Counted from the first letter of the stretch, positions 52,790 through 61,104 are shown. The stretch is 64,000 nt of DNA from Acidobacteriota bacterium (GCA_013289765.1 JABCZI010000004.1:124001-188000), one strand, 5' to 3'. The notes: generated by a model not told the origin, from the sequence alone. A program made the numbers and translations.

Positions 52790-52884
52790 CTGTGGCTTCG
52801 CTGTCGTCGAATTCGATAGCACCCTCCAATTTTTCCATGTCATGCTGAACGTAGAACGCCCTTCGCGCAGCGAGGGACGTTCGA

Positions 52885-52989
52885 AGTCGAAGCATCCCTA
52901 GGTGCGGCATGCTTTCGTTTTTCGTGGCTTGAGGCATTCGCCAGGACGGCCTTCACGGTGCATTGTGCCGGGGTAGGGATGCTTCGACT
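52885..52989. repeat. Inverted pair of CTTCGACT repeats
   Basis: AGTCGAAGCATCCCTA (52885-52900) is the exact reverse complement of TAGGGATGCTTCGACT (52974-52989). These are end sequences of the CCTTCGACT/GGATGACAG element type; the right copy runs on to GGCATGACAG at about 53036. Confidence 0.8.
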
Positions 52990-53027
52990 GCGCAGGAGCA
53001 TCGCTTCGCTACTCTGCTTCGCGCGGC

Positions 53028-53912
53028 ATGACAGATGCAGCGAGCATTCCTGTTAAACTGAGGTTGGAACAAAGTCTCGGTTCGCGCATCCAATTAACTG
53101 TGTTTCCTCAATTAGTGCATTTCGGGTGGTTTGTTTTGCCGACGTACGGCTTCCTGGTTTCGCTGGGAGTCCTGATCGGGTTGTGGATCAGTGTGCGCAA
53201 TTCCGAGCGGCTGGGAAGTGACGGCGAGAAGGCGTGGAACCTGGGGATTCTGGTGGTGTTGTGCGGAATTGTAGGCGCGAAGGCGCTGTACATTATTAAT
53301 GAATGGAGCTATTACCGGGCGCATCCAGCGGATATTTTCAGCGTCAGCACACTGCAATCCGGAGGAGTTTTTTCGGGCGGATTGATTGCGGCGTTCGCGG
53401 CGGCAGCGTGGTACGTGCGCAGGTATCACATGCCCCCGCTTGGAACCTGCGACGCATTTGCTCCGGGGCTGGCTCTGGGACATGCCATCGGGCGCGTCGG
53501 CTGCTTTGCGGCGGGATGCTGCTACGGGAAAGAGACGCATCATGCGTGGGGAGTGGTGTTTCATAATCCACTGGCAAATCAGATTACGGGAACTCCGCTG
53601 AACGTGCCGCTGGAGCCGACGCAATTGTTCGAGGCGGCGGTGGAGTTGGCGAATTTCTTTTTTCTGATGTGGCTGCTGAAGCGCAGGAAATTCGATGGCC
53701 AGGTATTCGGCGCATTCCTGTTTATCTATGGAGTGGCGCGATTCTTTCTGGAATTTCTGCGCGACGATCCGGGGCGAGGGTCGGTGTTCGGCGGAGCGAT
53801 GTCGGGCACGCAGCTGATTGCGATTGGGCTGGTTGTGGCAGGCGGGGTCATCTGGTGGTTGAGGCCGGGGCCAAAGAATGTGACGGCGCAGCCGGTGGGG
53901 GCGACGCGGTAG
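53028..53912 (+). CDS. lgt: Prolipoprotein diacylglyceryl transferase
   Basis: A 294-residue membrane enzyme attaching diacylglycerol to lipobox Cys. About seven helices; the signature is GHAIGRVGCFAAGCCYGKET with essential Arg, and VPLEPTQLFEAAVELANFFF and FIYGVARFFLEFLRDDP are conserved. The ATG at 53028 falls inside a repeat element, and residues 1-24 before VFPQLVHFGWFVLPTYGFLV are not conserved in my recollection; GTG at 53100 is a fair alternative start. The substrates in this window would include the lipoproteins at 54860 and 59704. Confidence 0.94.
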   Translation: MTDAASIPVKLRLEQSLGSRIQLTVFPQLVHFGWFVLPTYGFLVSLGVLIGLWISVRNSERLGSDGEKAWNLGILVVLCGIVGAKALYIINEWSYYRAHPADIFSVSTLQSGGVFSGGLIAAFAAAAWYVRRYHMPPLGTCDAFAPGLALGHAIGRVGCFAAGCCYGKETHHAWGVVFHNPLANQITGTPLNVPLEPTQLFEAAVELANFFFLMWLLKRRKFDGQVFGAFLFIYGVARFFLEFLRDDPGRGSVFGGAMSGTQLIAIGLVVAGGVIWWLRPGPKNVTAQPVGATR

Positions 53913-53927
53913 AAAGCAGAACTTCAG

Positions 53928-54170
53928 TTATTCTTTTTTCGCATTGGTCGCCTTCGAATCGGCTTCCACGGTAACGTCGACTTCGGAGCCTTTTTTAAGC
54001 TGAGTCTGCTTGCCATCTTCGGTGGTGAGTGTGTTTTCGATGCGGATCTCGCGGTACATTTCGTCTGCGCCTTCAATCTCAATCTGCACTTTTTCCGGTT
54101 GACCTGGCTCCGATGGTTTGATGACCTTCTCGACAGTTCCGGGAAGTGTGACACGGGGCTTCTTCGCCAT
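53928..54170 (-). CDS. Small hypothetical protein
   Basis: An 80-residue acidic/basic mixed protein: VTLPGTVEKVIKPSEPGQPE then VQIEIEGADEMYREIRIENT, predicted as a small beta structure. No family was recognised. The ATG at 54170 has AAAGGGAAG upstream; a codon at 54185 opens the frame. It lies tail to tail with lgt. Confidence 0.65.
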   Translation of the reverse strand: MAKKPRVTLPGTVEKVIKPSEPGQPEKVQIEIEGADEMYREIRIENTLTTEDGKQTQLKKGSEVDVTVEADSKATNAKKE

Positions 54171-54270
54171 GGGCTTCCCTTTCATGACAATGGGTCGAAC
54201 CCTCTTTTACTATATATAGATACAAAACCGCAATTTGGGATAGCGAAAGGCAGGGTTGCCGCCCTGCAAG

Positions 54271-54462
54271 CTAACGGCTAAGTCTCTTTAACGCCTCCAA
54301 AAAATCCGCGGACACTTCGCGGATGCGCTGCAGTCGCTCCTTTTCCAGTTGCACATCTTCCGGGCTAATTCCCAAAAACGTTCGCTTTTGCATGTTTTCA
54401 ATATGCTCCCGCATCAGCCGTGTAAGCTCATCACGAAGTTTCTCGATGCTGGGACCATCCAT
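54271..54462 (-). CDS. Small helical protein, paralogue of 23640-23822
   Basis: A 63-residue charged helical protein: IEKLRDELTRLMREHIENMQ then KRTFLGISPEDVQLEKERLQ. The spacing of LR-EL--L---------RTF and the following helix match the protein at 23640-23822. Function unknown. It follows the previous small gene on the same strand and could share a transcript. Confidence 0.6.
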   Translation of the reverse strand: MDGPSIEKLRDELTRLMREHIENMQKRTFLGISPEDVQLEKERLQRIREVSADFLEALKRLSR

Positions 54463-54859
54463 AAATCACGCTGACACTGAGCACCACAATCTTGGACCAC
54501 CACAATCTCGTCGACACATTCATACTGCGGGGATGGCTGCAACGGGCGGCGAAGTTGGCTCATAACTTTTTCAGCGCTCACGAATGGTTGGCGCGAACCA
54601 TTTTTTCTACAGCATAAAAACCTGTCGTGAAGTCTGAACGTCAGTACGGTAATGCTTTGACATCAGATGTAGCTGAGGTGAAACGTTAGGGCAATACAGG
54701 CAAAACCTGACTTGCCGTCACACGACAGGTAAAGGTTCGACTCGGACTTACAGATTCTCGGGAGCTATCAGCCGAAAAGCGAGAGCAGGGGCATTGGTTG
54801 TTGTCCCAATGAGCCTCCTATGAACGGCACTGCCCAGCAACAGGGGGTACGATTGGGAC
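54463..54859. other. Intergenic region with a 111-bp element bounded by inverted repeats
   Basis: No gene is seen. The only structure noted is the inverted pair at 54620-54730. Confidence 0.4.
54620..54730. repeat. 111-bp segment with perfect 10-bp terminal inverted repeats
   Basis: ACCTGTCGTG (54620-54629) and CACGACAGGT (54721-54730) are exact reverse complements. The inside has a second pairing around GGCAAAACCTGACTTGCC. It could be a miniature mobile element or a structured RNA. Confidence 0.5.
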
Positions 54860-55279
54860 ATGCATGCAAACACGAGGAAAGCTATCAGCGCTTTCTTGCG
54901 ACCTCTCACTACGCTTCTATTCGGATTGCTTTTCTTGCAAGGCTGCAATGCACTCAACCCCTTGTGCGGAAGTGCCCGTCCAGTTCCGATGATTAGCTCG
55001 CTTTCTGCCAGCACGGTTACGATGGCTGAAGTGCAGGCGGGCTTTCTTCTCACGGTGAACGGTAGTCAGTTCGTTTCGTCTTCTGTCGTAGTGATCGACG
55101 GGACGACGCTAAGCACCACGATTACCAGCAGCCAGCAATTACAGGTCACAATCACGACCGCCCTGATATCCGCTGCCGGAACAGCAAGCGTGATAGTCAA
55201 TACGCCGAGCGGGAACACGGGGAACCTTGGCTGCACGAGCGGTGGAACCAGCCACGCTCTCGTCTTGACAATCACTTAA
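54860..55279 (+). CDS. Small IPT/TIG-domain lipoprotein
   Basis: A 139-residue lipoprotein with a clear lipobox (LLFGLLFLQGCN, LQGC). The mature part is one IPT/TIG Ig-like domain: MISSLSASTVTMAEVQAGFL, LTVNGSQFVSSSVVVIDGTT, ITTALISAAGTASVIVNTPS. Extra Cys residues in LNPLCGS and GNLGCTSGG may form a disulfide. The function is unknown. Start ATG at 54860 without an obvious ribosome site. Confidence 0.8.
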   Translation: MHANTRKAISAFLRPLTTLLFGLLFLQGCNALNPLCGSARPVPMISSLSASTVTMAEVQAGFLLTVNGSQFVSSSVVVIDGTTLSTTITSSQQLQVTITTALISAAGTASVIVNTPSGNTGNLGCTSGGTSHALVLTIT

Positions 55280-55497
55280 GGCCAACGCAACAGAGGCAGC
55301 TCAATGCCAACAATTGGCGCGAGCTGCACGCAGGGGAACCTGGAGCAGGTTTGCGTGCATGGCCGTCGGGCGAGCCGGGATAGCCCTTGGTCTCGCATTC
55401 GATTCACCACATTCTCAACTGCCGAAATCAGGTGACGCGGGTGATCGATGGCTCGCGCTGAGCTATCTTATGAGACAGTGGGTTGTACTTCCAACGC

Positions 55498-56484
55498 ATG
55501 CCCGAATCATTTCCCATTCTTATTTCCGTTGCTGCTGAAGATGCCGGCAAGCGGCTGGACCAATTTTTGGCTGCGCGGCTCGCGTCCGTAAGCCGGGCTC
55601 GGGTGCAGGAGATGATTGGCGCTCGGCTCGTGCTGGTGAATGATGCGGCGGCAAAGGCTTCGCTGAAGTTGCGCGGGGGGGAGCGCATCAGCGTGCTGGG
55701 CAAGGCACAACGGGCTCCGATCAAGGCGATCGCAGAGGAGATTCCTCTCGACATTGTTTATGAGGACGACGATCTGGCTGTGATCAACAAGCCGGCAGGA
55801 ATGATGGTCCATGCAGGCGCTGGGGCAACGGAGGATGCGCGCAATCGCGGAACGCTGGTAAATGCGCTCCTGCATCATCTGGGGAGTTTGTCGGGAGTGG
55901 GCGGCGAGTTGCGGCCGGGGATTGTCCATCGTCTGGATAAAGAGACCAGCGGGTTGATTGTGGTGGCGAAGCGGGACGAGGCGCATCGCAAGCTGAGCGC
56001 GCAGTTTGCGGCGCGGGAGGTGAAGAAAAAGTACGTGGCGCTGGTGCATGGGTGGGTGAAAAAAGATTCGGGGACGCTGGCGCAGAGCATCAGCCGCCAT
56101 CCGGTTCGGCGAATGCGGATGACGACGCGGCTCGAAGGCGGACGCACGGCAGTGACACATTACCGCGTGGTCCGGCGGTTGGATACGAAGTTTGGAAAGT
56201 TCACTTTGCTGGACGTGAAGATCGACACGGGACGGACGCACCAGATCCGGGTGCATGTGGCGACCATGGGACATCCGATCGTGGGGGATACGCTGTATGG
56301 GGCGCCGCGGCAGGCACGAGGGAAAAATGCGGTAATTGGATTGGCGCGGAATTTTCTGCATGCGGCGGAGTTGGAGTTTCGGCATCCGCGATCCGGGGAG
56401 CTGATTGCATTGAAGAGTGACTTGCCAGAGGAGTTGCGGGAATTCTTGGGGAAGGTGGAAGAAGCAGGCGCCCACGGGGGCTGA
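55498..56484 (+). CDS. RluA/RluD-family 23S rRNA pseudouridine synthase
   Basis: A 328-residue enzyme. An N-terminal S4 RNA-binding domain (AGKRLDQFLAARLASVSRARV) is followed by the catalytic domain: KPAGMMVHAG, PGIVHRLDKETSGLIVVAKR (catalytic Asp in RLDKETSG), DTGRTHQIRVHVATMGHPIV. It most likely modifies 23S rRNA like RluD. The ATG at 55498 is preferred; a TTG at 55483 opens the frame. A module A hairpin with T-tract follows at 56476. Confidence 0.95.
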   Translation: MPESFPILISVAAEDAGKRLDQFLAARLASVSRARVQEMIGARLVLVNDAAAKASLKLRGGERISVLGKAQRAPIKAIAEEIPLDIVYEDDDLAVINKPAGMMVHAGAGATEDARNRGTLVNALLHHLGSLSGVGGELRPGIVHRLDKETSGLIVVAKRDEAHRKLSAQFAAREVKKKYVALVHGWVKKDSGTLAQSISRHPVRRMRMTTRLEGGRTAVTHYRVVRRLDTKFGKFTLLDVKIDTGRTHQIRVHVATMGHPIVGDTLYGAPRQARGKNAVIGLARNFLHAAELEFRHPRSGELIALKSDLPEELREFLGKVEEAGAHGG

Positions 56485-56537
56485 AGCCCTTTTTCCCCGG
56501 CGCGTTAGGCGGCGCTTGAATTGCCCCTCTTCCATGG
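56476..56537 (+). terminator. Composite palindromic repeat A+B, module A acting as rluD terminator
   Basis: GGGGGCTGAAGCCC followed by TTTTT overlaps the last codons of the pseudouridine synthase gene. A degraded module B (CGCGTTAGGCGGCGCTTG, then CCCCTCTTCCATGG) follows at about 56501-56537. Confidence 0.75.
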
Positions 56538-56677
56538 TGCTGCATTCATTTGTGATGGTCCTGGCACTTAGCAGAGGGCGCGAGCTTTCAAGACAACATC
56601 ACAAGCAAAGTCAGTGTGGATATAATGAACAATTGATGAAGGGACCTTTCGGCATCATGAGGTTCGAGGGGAGTTCC

Positions 56678-57667
56678 GTGACTAGATGGGCTGCATCCTT
56701 ACTGCTGCTGGCAGCTCTGTCTCTCGCCGCTGTCGGTCAGACAAGCACGTCAGCGCCGCAGCAGGCGCCTGCCGCCGCGCAGGATTCCGAACCGCAACCG
56801 GGCGAGACTGGGAGCGATCCGGCGAGCGTTGCAAAAATCAGGGTCGGCACCAATGAAGTGAATGTAGTCTTCACGGTGACGGACAAACACGGCAAGCGCG
56901 TAACCGATCTGAAGCAGAACGATTTTCGGTTTGTGGACGACAGCAAGCCAGTGTCGGAACTTCGCAGCTTTCGCGCAGAGGCAAACCTGCCGCTGCAGGT
57001 AGGGTTGTTGATCGATGCCAGCAGTTCGGTAAGGGACCGGTTCAAATTCGAACAGGAATCGGCGATTGAGTTTTTGAATCAGACGGTGCGCAAGCGCTAT
57101 GACCTGGCATTTGTAGTGGGCTTTGACGCCACTCCAGAAGTGACGCAGGATTTCACCGACGACACGGAAAAGCTGGGCCACGGAGTGCGCGAGCTGCGTC
57201 CGGGCGGCGGCACTGCGATGTACGATGCGCTCTATTACGCCTGCCGCGACAAGTTGCTGAAAAGGCCCACGAGTGGCCCGACGCGACGCGCGATTATTTT
57301 GTTAAGCGATGGCGACGACAACCAGAGCCACGTGACTCGCGAAGAAGCCATCGAGATGGCGCAGCGCGCCGATACCATTGTGTACACGATCAGCACAAAT
57401 GTGAGCGGCAGTAAAGGATCGGGCGACAAGGTGCTCGAACGAATTGCCGATGCCACGGGTGGGCGAGCGTTCTTCCCCTTTCAGATTCGCGACGTGGCCA
57501 ACGCATTTGCCGAGATTCAGGACGAATTGCGCAGCCAGTACGCGGTGTCGTATAAGCCGGCGGACTTCAAACCGGACGGGCATTTTCGTACCATTGAGAT
57601 TGTGGCGAGTGACCGGAAGAATTTCCGGGTGAGGGCGCGCCGGGGGTATTACGCGCCAATGCAGTAA
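56678..57667 (+). CDS. VWFA-related acidobacterial domain protein (copy 3)
   Basis: A 329-residue exported protein. Signal peptide (TRWAASLLLLAALSLAAVGQ), Gln/Pro linker, VNVVFTVTDKHGKRVTDLKQ, then the A domain with MIDAS DASSS, GGGTAMYDALYYACRDKLLK and ending RRGYYAPMQ. Nearly every block of the copy at 7274-8308 has a match here. The GTG at 56678 has a strong GAGGGGAG site 5 bases upstream and begins at the signal peptide; a longer frame opens at 56417 inside the rluD gene. It probably binds a protein ligand outside the cytoplasmic membrane. Confidence 0.92.
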   Translation: MTRWAASLLLLAALSLAAVGQTSTSAPQQAPAAAQDSEPQPGETGSDPASVAKIRVGTNEVNVVFTVTDKHGKRVTDLKQNDFRFVDDSKPVSELRSFRAEANLPLQVGLLIDASSSVRDRFKFEQESAIEFLNQTVRKRYDLAFVVGFDATPEVTQDFTDDTEKLGHGVRELRPGGGTAMYDALYYACRDKLLKRPTSGPTRRAIILLSDGDDNQSHVTREEAIEMAQRADTIVYTISTNVSGSKGSGDKVLERIADATGGRAFFPFQIRDVANAFAEIQDELRSQYAVSYKPADFKPDGHFRTIEIVASDRKNFRVRARRGYYAPMQ

Positions 57668-57732
57668 GGCGAAATCGGCCTCCGGTTGCCGGCTTCCGGG
57701 TTTGCACCTTCCTTTATCACGGACGACGAATC

Positions 57733-58140
57733 ATGCCGGGATATTCCGGAACTCCACTTCCGAAAAAATTGGGAATCAAGGCGGGATTTCGCGTGTGCTT
57801 GGCCAGCATGCCGGCAGAGGTGCGGGCGGAATTGCGCGACGCGCTGGCGGAGTGCACGGTCACGAAGAATGCGGGTGCGGTGGATTTTGCAATGATGTTC
57901 ACTAAATCGCGCGCGGAATTGACGAAGCAGTTTCGGCGGATTGCGAAGGTGCTAGCTCCGGCTGGAATGGTATGGGTGATCTGGCCGAAAAAGAGTTCCG
58001 GAGTGGCGAGCGATCTCGATGAAAACCTGGTGCGGGGAGTTGGACTCGACGCGGGATTGGTGGATGTAAAGGTATGCGCGGTGACAGAGATATGGTCAGG
58101 GCTAAAATTTGTGCGGCGGGTAAAGGATCGTCGTCCGTAA
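57733..58140 (+). CDS. DUF3052 family protein
   Basis: A 135-residue cytoplasmic protein opening MPGYSGTPLPKKLGIKAGFR, the typical DUF3052 beginning, followed by AVDFAMMFTKSRAELTKQFR, GMVWVIWPKKSSGVASDLDE and VDVKVCAVTEIWSGLKFVRR. Family function is unknown; it is distantly like a methyltransferase-type fold. It follows 65 bases after the VWFA gene. Confidence 0.85.
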   Translation: MPGYSGTPLPKKLGIKAGFRVCLASMPAEVRAELRDALAECTVTKNAGAVDFAMMFTKSRAELTKQFRRIAKVLAPAGMVWVIWPKKSSGVASDLDENLVRGVGLDAGLVDVKVCAVTEIWSGLKFVRRVKDRRP

Positions 58141-58146
58141 AAGCAA

Positions 58147-58195
58147 CCACCTCTCGCGTTACGCGGCCGTTTAGCCGTACGACGCTGAGAGGTGG
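58147..58195. repeat. Inverted repeat after the DUF3052 gene
   Basis: CCACCTCTC (58147-58155) pairs with GAGAGGTGG (58187-58195) around a 31-base loop that itself contains ACGCGGC/GCCGT. It may end transcription of both facing genes. Confidence 0.55.
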
Positions 58196-58286
58196 CGTGC
58201 TGTCGCCGGTGTTAGGGCTAAGAGCACAAGCTGAAGGCAACGGAGCCGGTTAGCTTCCGTCCGATCAGCCCGGCCCAAGGAGAAAT

Positions 58287-58448
58287 CTATGCGGTCCTGG
58301 TCCCCATAAACAGATGGGCCACGAACGAGATGACCGCGAGTAGCAGCAGCAAATGAATCAAGCCGCTGGCAACATGAAACATCAAAAAGCCGCCCGCCCA
58401 CATAATGAGTAACAATAAAGCAATCATTAAAAAGGGTCCGAATCGCAT
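58287..58448 (-). CDS. 53-residue membrane protein, lmo0937-like
   Basis: A very short gene easily missed by size cut-offs. The product starts MRFGPFLMIALLLLIMWAGG and has a second hydrophobic stretch FHVASGLIHLLLLLAVISFV, giving two membrane helices as in the lmo0937/DUF5670 family. The ATG at 58448 has GAGGGGG 7 bases upstream. The role is unknown; such proteins are often stress-linked. Confidence 0.8.
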   Translation of the reverse strand: MRFGPFLMIALLLLIMWAGGFLMFHVASGLIHLLLLLAVISFVAHLFMGTRTA

Positions 58449-58620
58449 TTACAGCCCCCTCGGAGTATCAAAGTCAGTTGCCAAGTGTTTCATTTGCCAA
58501 TCACATTCCGCCGATCACAGTGTTGTTATACGACGGGCTAAGAGACGCCGCTATCGGCAGAAAACTGTAAACGGCTGCTAAGGTAGTTGTAGAAAGCTGC
58601 GAGAAATCAGGGAGATTCGC

Positions 58621-59679
58621 ATGGTACGCGTGGGATTAATTGGATTTGGGCTGGCGGGGCAGGCCTTTCACGCTGCGGTAATCCGCGGCGTGCGGGGAAT
58701 GGAATTGGCTTGCATCCTTGAGCGCAAGGGAACCAAGGCGAAGGAGAAATATCCCGAGGTACGAGTGGCGCGCACGATCGAGGAACTGCTGTCGGATAAG
58801 GGAATCCAGCTCTGCGTGATAGCAACGCCGAACGATTCGCACTTTGAACTGGCGCGGGCGTGCCTGCTGGCCGGGCGGGACGTTGTAGTGGACAAGCCAT
58901 TTGCACCGACTCTGCGGGAGTCTCAGGAACTGGTGCGGCTGGCGGGAGAGCGCGGAAGGTTAATCACCGTTTATCAGGACCGGCGCTGGGATGGCGATTT
59001 TTTCACGGTAAAAAAGCTGGTCGAGTCCGGCGAGCTGGGCAAGATCGTCGAGTATGAGTGCCGCTTTGACCGCTTTCGCCTGGAGCCCAAGGCGAATGCC
59101 TGGCGGGAGCATCCGGACCAGCCTGGGTCTGGAGTTTTGTTTGATCTCGGTCCGCATGTGATTGATCAGGCACTGGTTTTGTTTGGGGAGCCATCGGCGA
59201 TCATGGCCTCGGCGTTTTGCCAGCGCGAAACCTCGCAGGTAGACGATTCGTTTGATGTTTGTATGGAGTATCCCGGGTTGCGGGCGTTGGTGCGCGCAAG
59301 GATCATTGCCTTTGCGCCAGGGCCGCATTTGCTCATTCATGGCACCCAGGGATCGTTTGTGAAGTATGGAATGGACCCGCAGGAAGCGCGGCTGCGTGGG
59401 GATAGTGTTCCCGAAGGAACGGATTGGGGCGCGGATTGGGGAGAGGAACCCGAAAGTTTGTGGGGCAGGCTGAGTGTGGTGGGCGAGCCGAGCGTGAAGT
59501 TAAAGACCGAGCGCGGAGACTATCGCGGGTTCTACGAGAATGTGCGGGACGCGATCGAGAAGAAGGCCCCACTTGCCGTCACGCCGGAGCAGGCGCTGCG
59601 CACCATGCGCGGGGTATTGCTGGCGCACAAGAGCAGCCGCGAGCGGCGGACGGTGGCTTGGGAGGAAGCAGTGGAATGA
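58621..59679 (+). CDS. Gfo/Idh/MocA-family oxidoreductase
   Basis: A 352-residue NAD(P)-dependent dehydrogenase-like protein. The Rossmann start is VRVGLIGFGLAGQAFHAAVI, followed by CVIATPNDSHFELARACLLA, VVVDKPFAPTLRESQELVRL (the EKP/DKP motif) and LFDLGPHVIDQALVLFGEPS with the His of the C-terminal domain. Similar proteins act on sugars, inositols or related polyols; the substrate is not known. A GGGAGATTCGC ribosome site precedes the ATG. Confidence 0.93.
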   Translation: MVRVGLIGFGLAGQAFHAAVIRGVRGMELACILERKGTKAKEKYPEVRVARTIEELLSDKGIQLCVIATPNDSHFELARACLLAGRDVVVDKPFAPTLRESQELVRLAGERGRLITVYQDRRWDGDFFTVKKLVESGELGKIVEYECRFDRFRLEPKANAWREHPDQPGSGVLFDLGPHVIDQALVLFGEPSAIMASAFCQRETSQVDDSFDVCMEYPGLRALVRARIIAFAPGPHLLIHGTQGSFVKYGMDPQEARLRGDSVPEGTDWGADWGEEPESLWGRLSVVGEPSVKLKTERGDYRGFYENVRDAIEKKAPLAVTPEQALRTMRGVLLAHKSSRERRTVAWEEAVE

Positions 59680-59703
59680 TGTGACGCCACGCAAGTGGCG
59701 ATC

Positions 59704-61104
59704 TTAGAAGAACTCGTTCATCTGAGTTGCGCTTTGGCATCCACCCGGAAAGCTGTTCAATCCCAATCCCTGCATCGACAACCGGCAAACGCTTTGGTGC
59801 TGATAGAACGTATTCGACTGATATCCCTTCTTATCCAGCGGACTGATTACGACTGCTGCAACCTGTCCACCGCCGTGCTGCGTGTCAGTGTCAAACGATT
59901 CATCAAACACAATAATCAGTAGCCCGTTGTTCTGGAAGGTGGAACTGGCAATGAGAGGTGCGATGTTGGTTCTAAGCCAGCTATCTGCCTGACTCAGACT
60001 TCCATCGTGTCCGTCATCCAGCATATTCGGAATGATGAACGAATATGCCGGAAGCTGGTTGTTCGTGAGGTCAGAGGCAAATTCTGAGAACGGGACCAAA
60101 TTGCTCAACTGATTCTGGCTGTCCACGACATCGGTAAAATAGGCGAACGGATTGTGATGTTTGGCGTAGGGATAAACGTCGCCGCCCGTGTAGCTGGCCG
60201 CTGGCAGATTCTCCGCATAGGATTTCCAGGTCTTGCCCGCGCTTAACAGATGGCGAACCACATTGTCAGCGCTCACCGTCCCGGAAAAACTGTCGTCGTT
60301 CGTAATGATCTGGCCAGTCGTCAACTCAAAGTAGTTACCGATCGAGGGATGCGTATTCGCGAAATATTGAGTGGCCAAGCCATATTGCTGGGCCAGGCTG
60401 TTGAGGTAAGGCATGGACGAGCTTCCAATCACGCTCGAGTAGCTGTGATTTTCTTCCATCAACAGAAAAACGTGCTGGAATGAAGGCATCCCGGTCGGTG
60501 TGACGGTGATGCTGGTGGAGGCTTTGGCCGTACCGCCTGCTCCCTGCACTGTCGCGGTGTAGGTAGTATTGGCGCTGGGTGTGACGTTAGCGGACCCATT
60601 TGTCCCAAACACTCCGACCCCGCTGATGCTCACTGAAGTTGCATTCGTTGTCGTCCAGCTCAGAACTGCAGATGTTCCTACCGTAACGCTGCTGGGATTT
60701 GCGCCGAACGTGATCGTGGGCGCAGGGGTTTGACCTGGAATGGGACCGGAGGTTGTTACGGTAACTACTGTTGAGGATTTAGCCGTTCCCCCCGAACCCG
60801 TTGCCGTCAAGGTGTAGGTTGTGGTGGCTGCGGGAGTAACGCTCTGCGAGCCACTGGGTGGGAATGTGCCGACACCGCCGATGCTGACGGAATTCGCGTT
60901 GCTTGTGGTCCAACTCAGCACCGTCGATGCTCCGCTCGCAATGATTCGAGGCTGAGCGCCGAAATTGATGGTGGGAGCTGGCTGCGAGCTGGTGGGTCGC
61001 GAGTTGCTCGACGCGCCCATGGACGATCCTCCGCCGCATCCGGTAGCTGCAATCAGAACCGTAAATAAAAATGGCAACGCCGATATGCGTGAGGGAATCC
61101 GCAT
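59704..61104 (-). CDS. Exported phosphoesterase/acid-phosphatase-like lipoprotein with two Ig-like domains
   Basis: A 466-residue lipoprotein (lipobox ATGC in LFTVLIAATGCGGGSS). Two Ig-like repeats follow (about 45-210), each containing LSWTTSNANSVSIGGVG-type and YTLTATGSGGTA-type strands. The C-terminal domain (about 215-466) is a PF04185-type phosphoesterase: FLLMEENHSYSSVIG, NTHPSIGNYFELTTG, DGHDGSLSQADSWL, IVFDESFDTDTQHGGG. The active Thr/Ser and metal residues look conserved. It may release phosphate from esters at the cell surface (inference). Confidence 0.9.
   Translation of the reverse strand: MRIPSRISALPFLFTVLIAATGCGGGSSMGASSNSRPTSSQPAPTINFGAQPRIIASGASTVLSWTTSNANSVSIGGVGTFPPSGSQSVTPAATTTYTLTATGSGGTAKSSTVVTVTTSGPIPGQTPAPTITFGANPSSVTVGTSAVLSWTTTNATSVSISGVGVFGTNGSANVTPSANTTYTATVQGAGGTAKASTSITVTPTGMPSFQHVFLLMEENHSYSSVIGSSSMPYLNSLAQQYGLATQYFANTHPSIGNYFELTTGQIITNDDSFSGTVSADNVVRHLLSAGKTWKSYAENLPAASYTGGDVYPYAKHHNPFAYFTDVVDSQNQLSNLVPFSEFASDLTNNQLPAYSFIIPNMLDDGHDGSLSQADSWLRTNIAPLIASSTFQNNGLLIIVFDESFDTDTQHGGGQVAAVVISPLDKKGYQSNTFYQHQSVCRLSMQGLGLNSFPGGCQSATQMNEFF

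Larger units (their letters stand above)
52269..53027. other. Long intergenic region with repeats and a candidate ncRNA
   Basis: From left to right: module A hairpin GGGGGCTGAAGCCC at 52274-52287, a possible gene remnant whose frame about 52300-52411 reads TLLTALEGVALPKIEVLCDL, the structured RNA candidate at 52590-52789, and an inverted pair of CTTCGACT repeats at 52885-52900 and 52974-52989. Confidence 0.6.

Noticed and set aside
55507-56535. 342-codon - strand ORF
   Set aside because: Antisense to the pseudouridine synthase gene; Arg/His/Pro-rich shadow.
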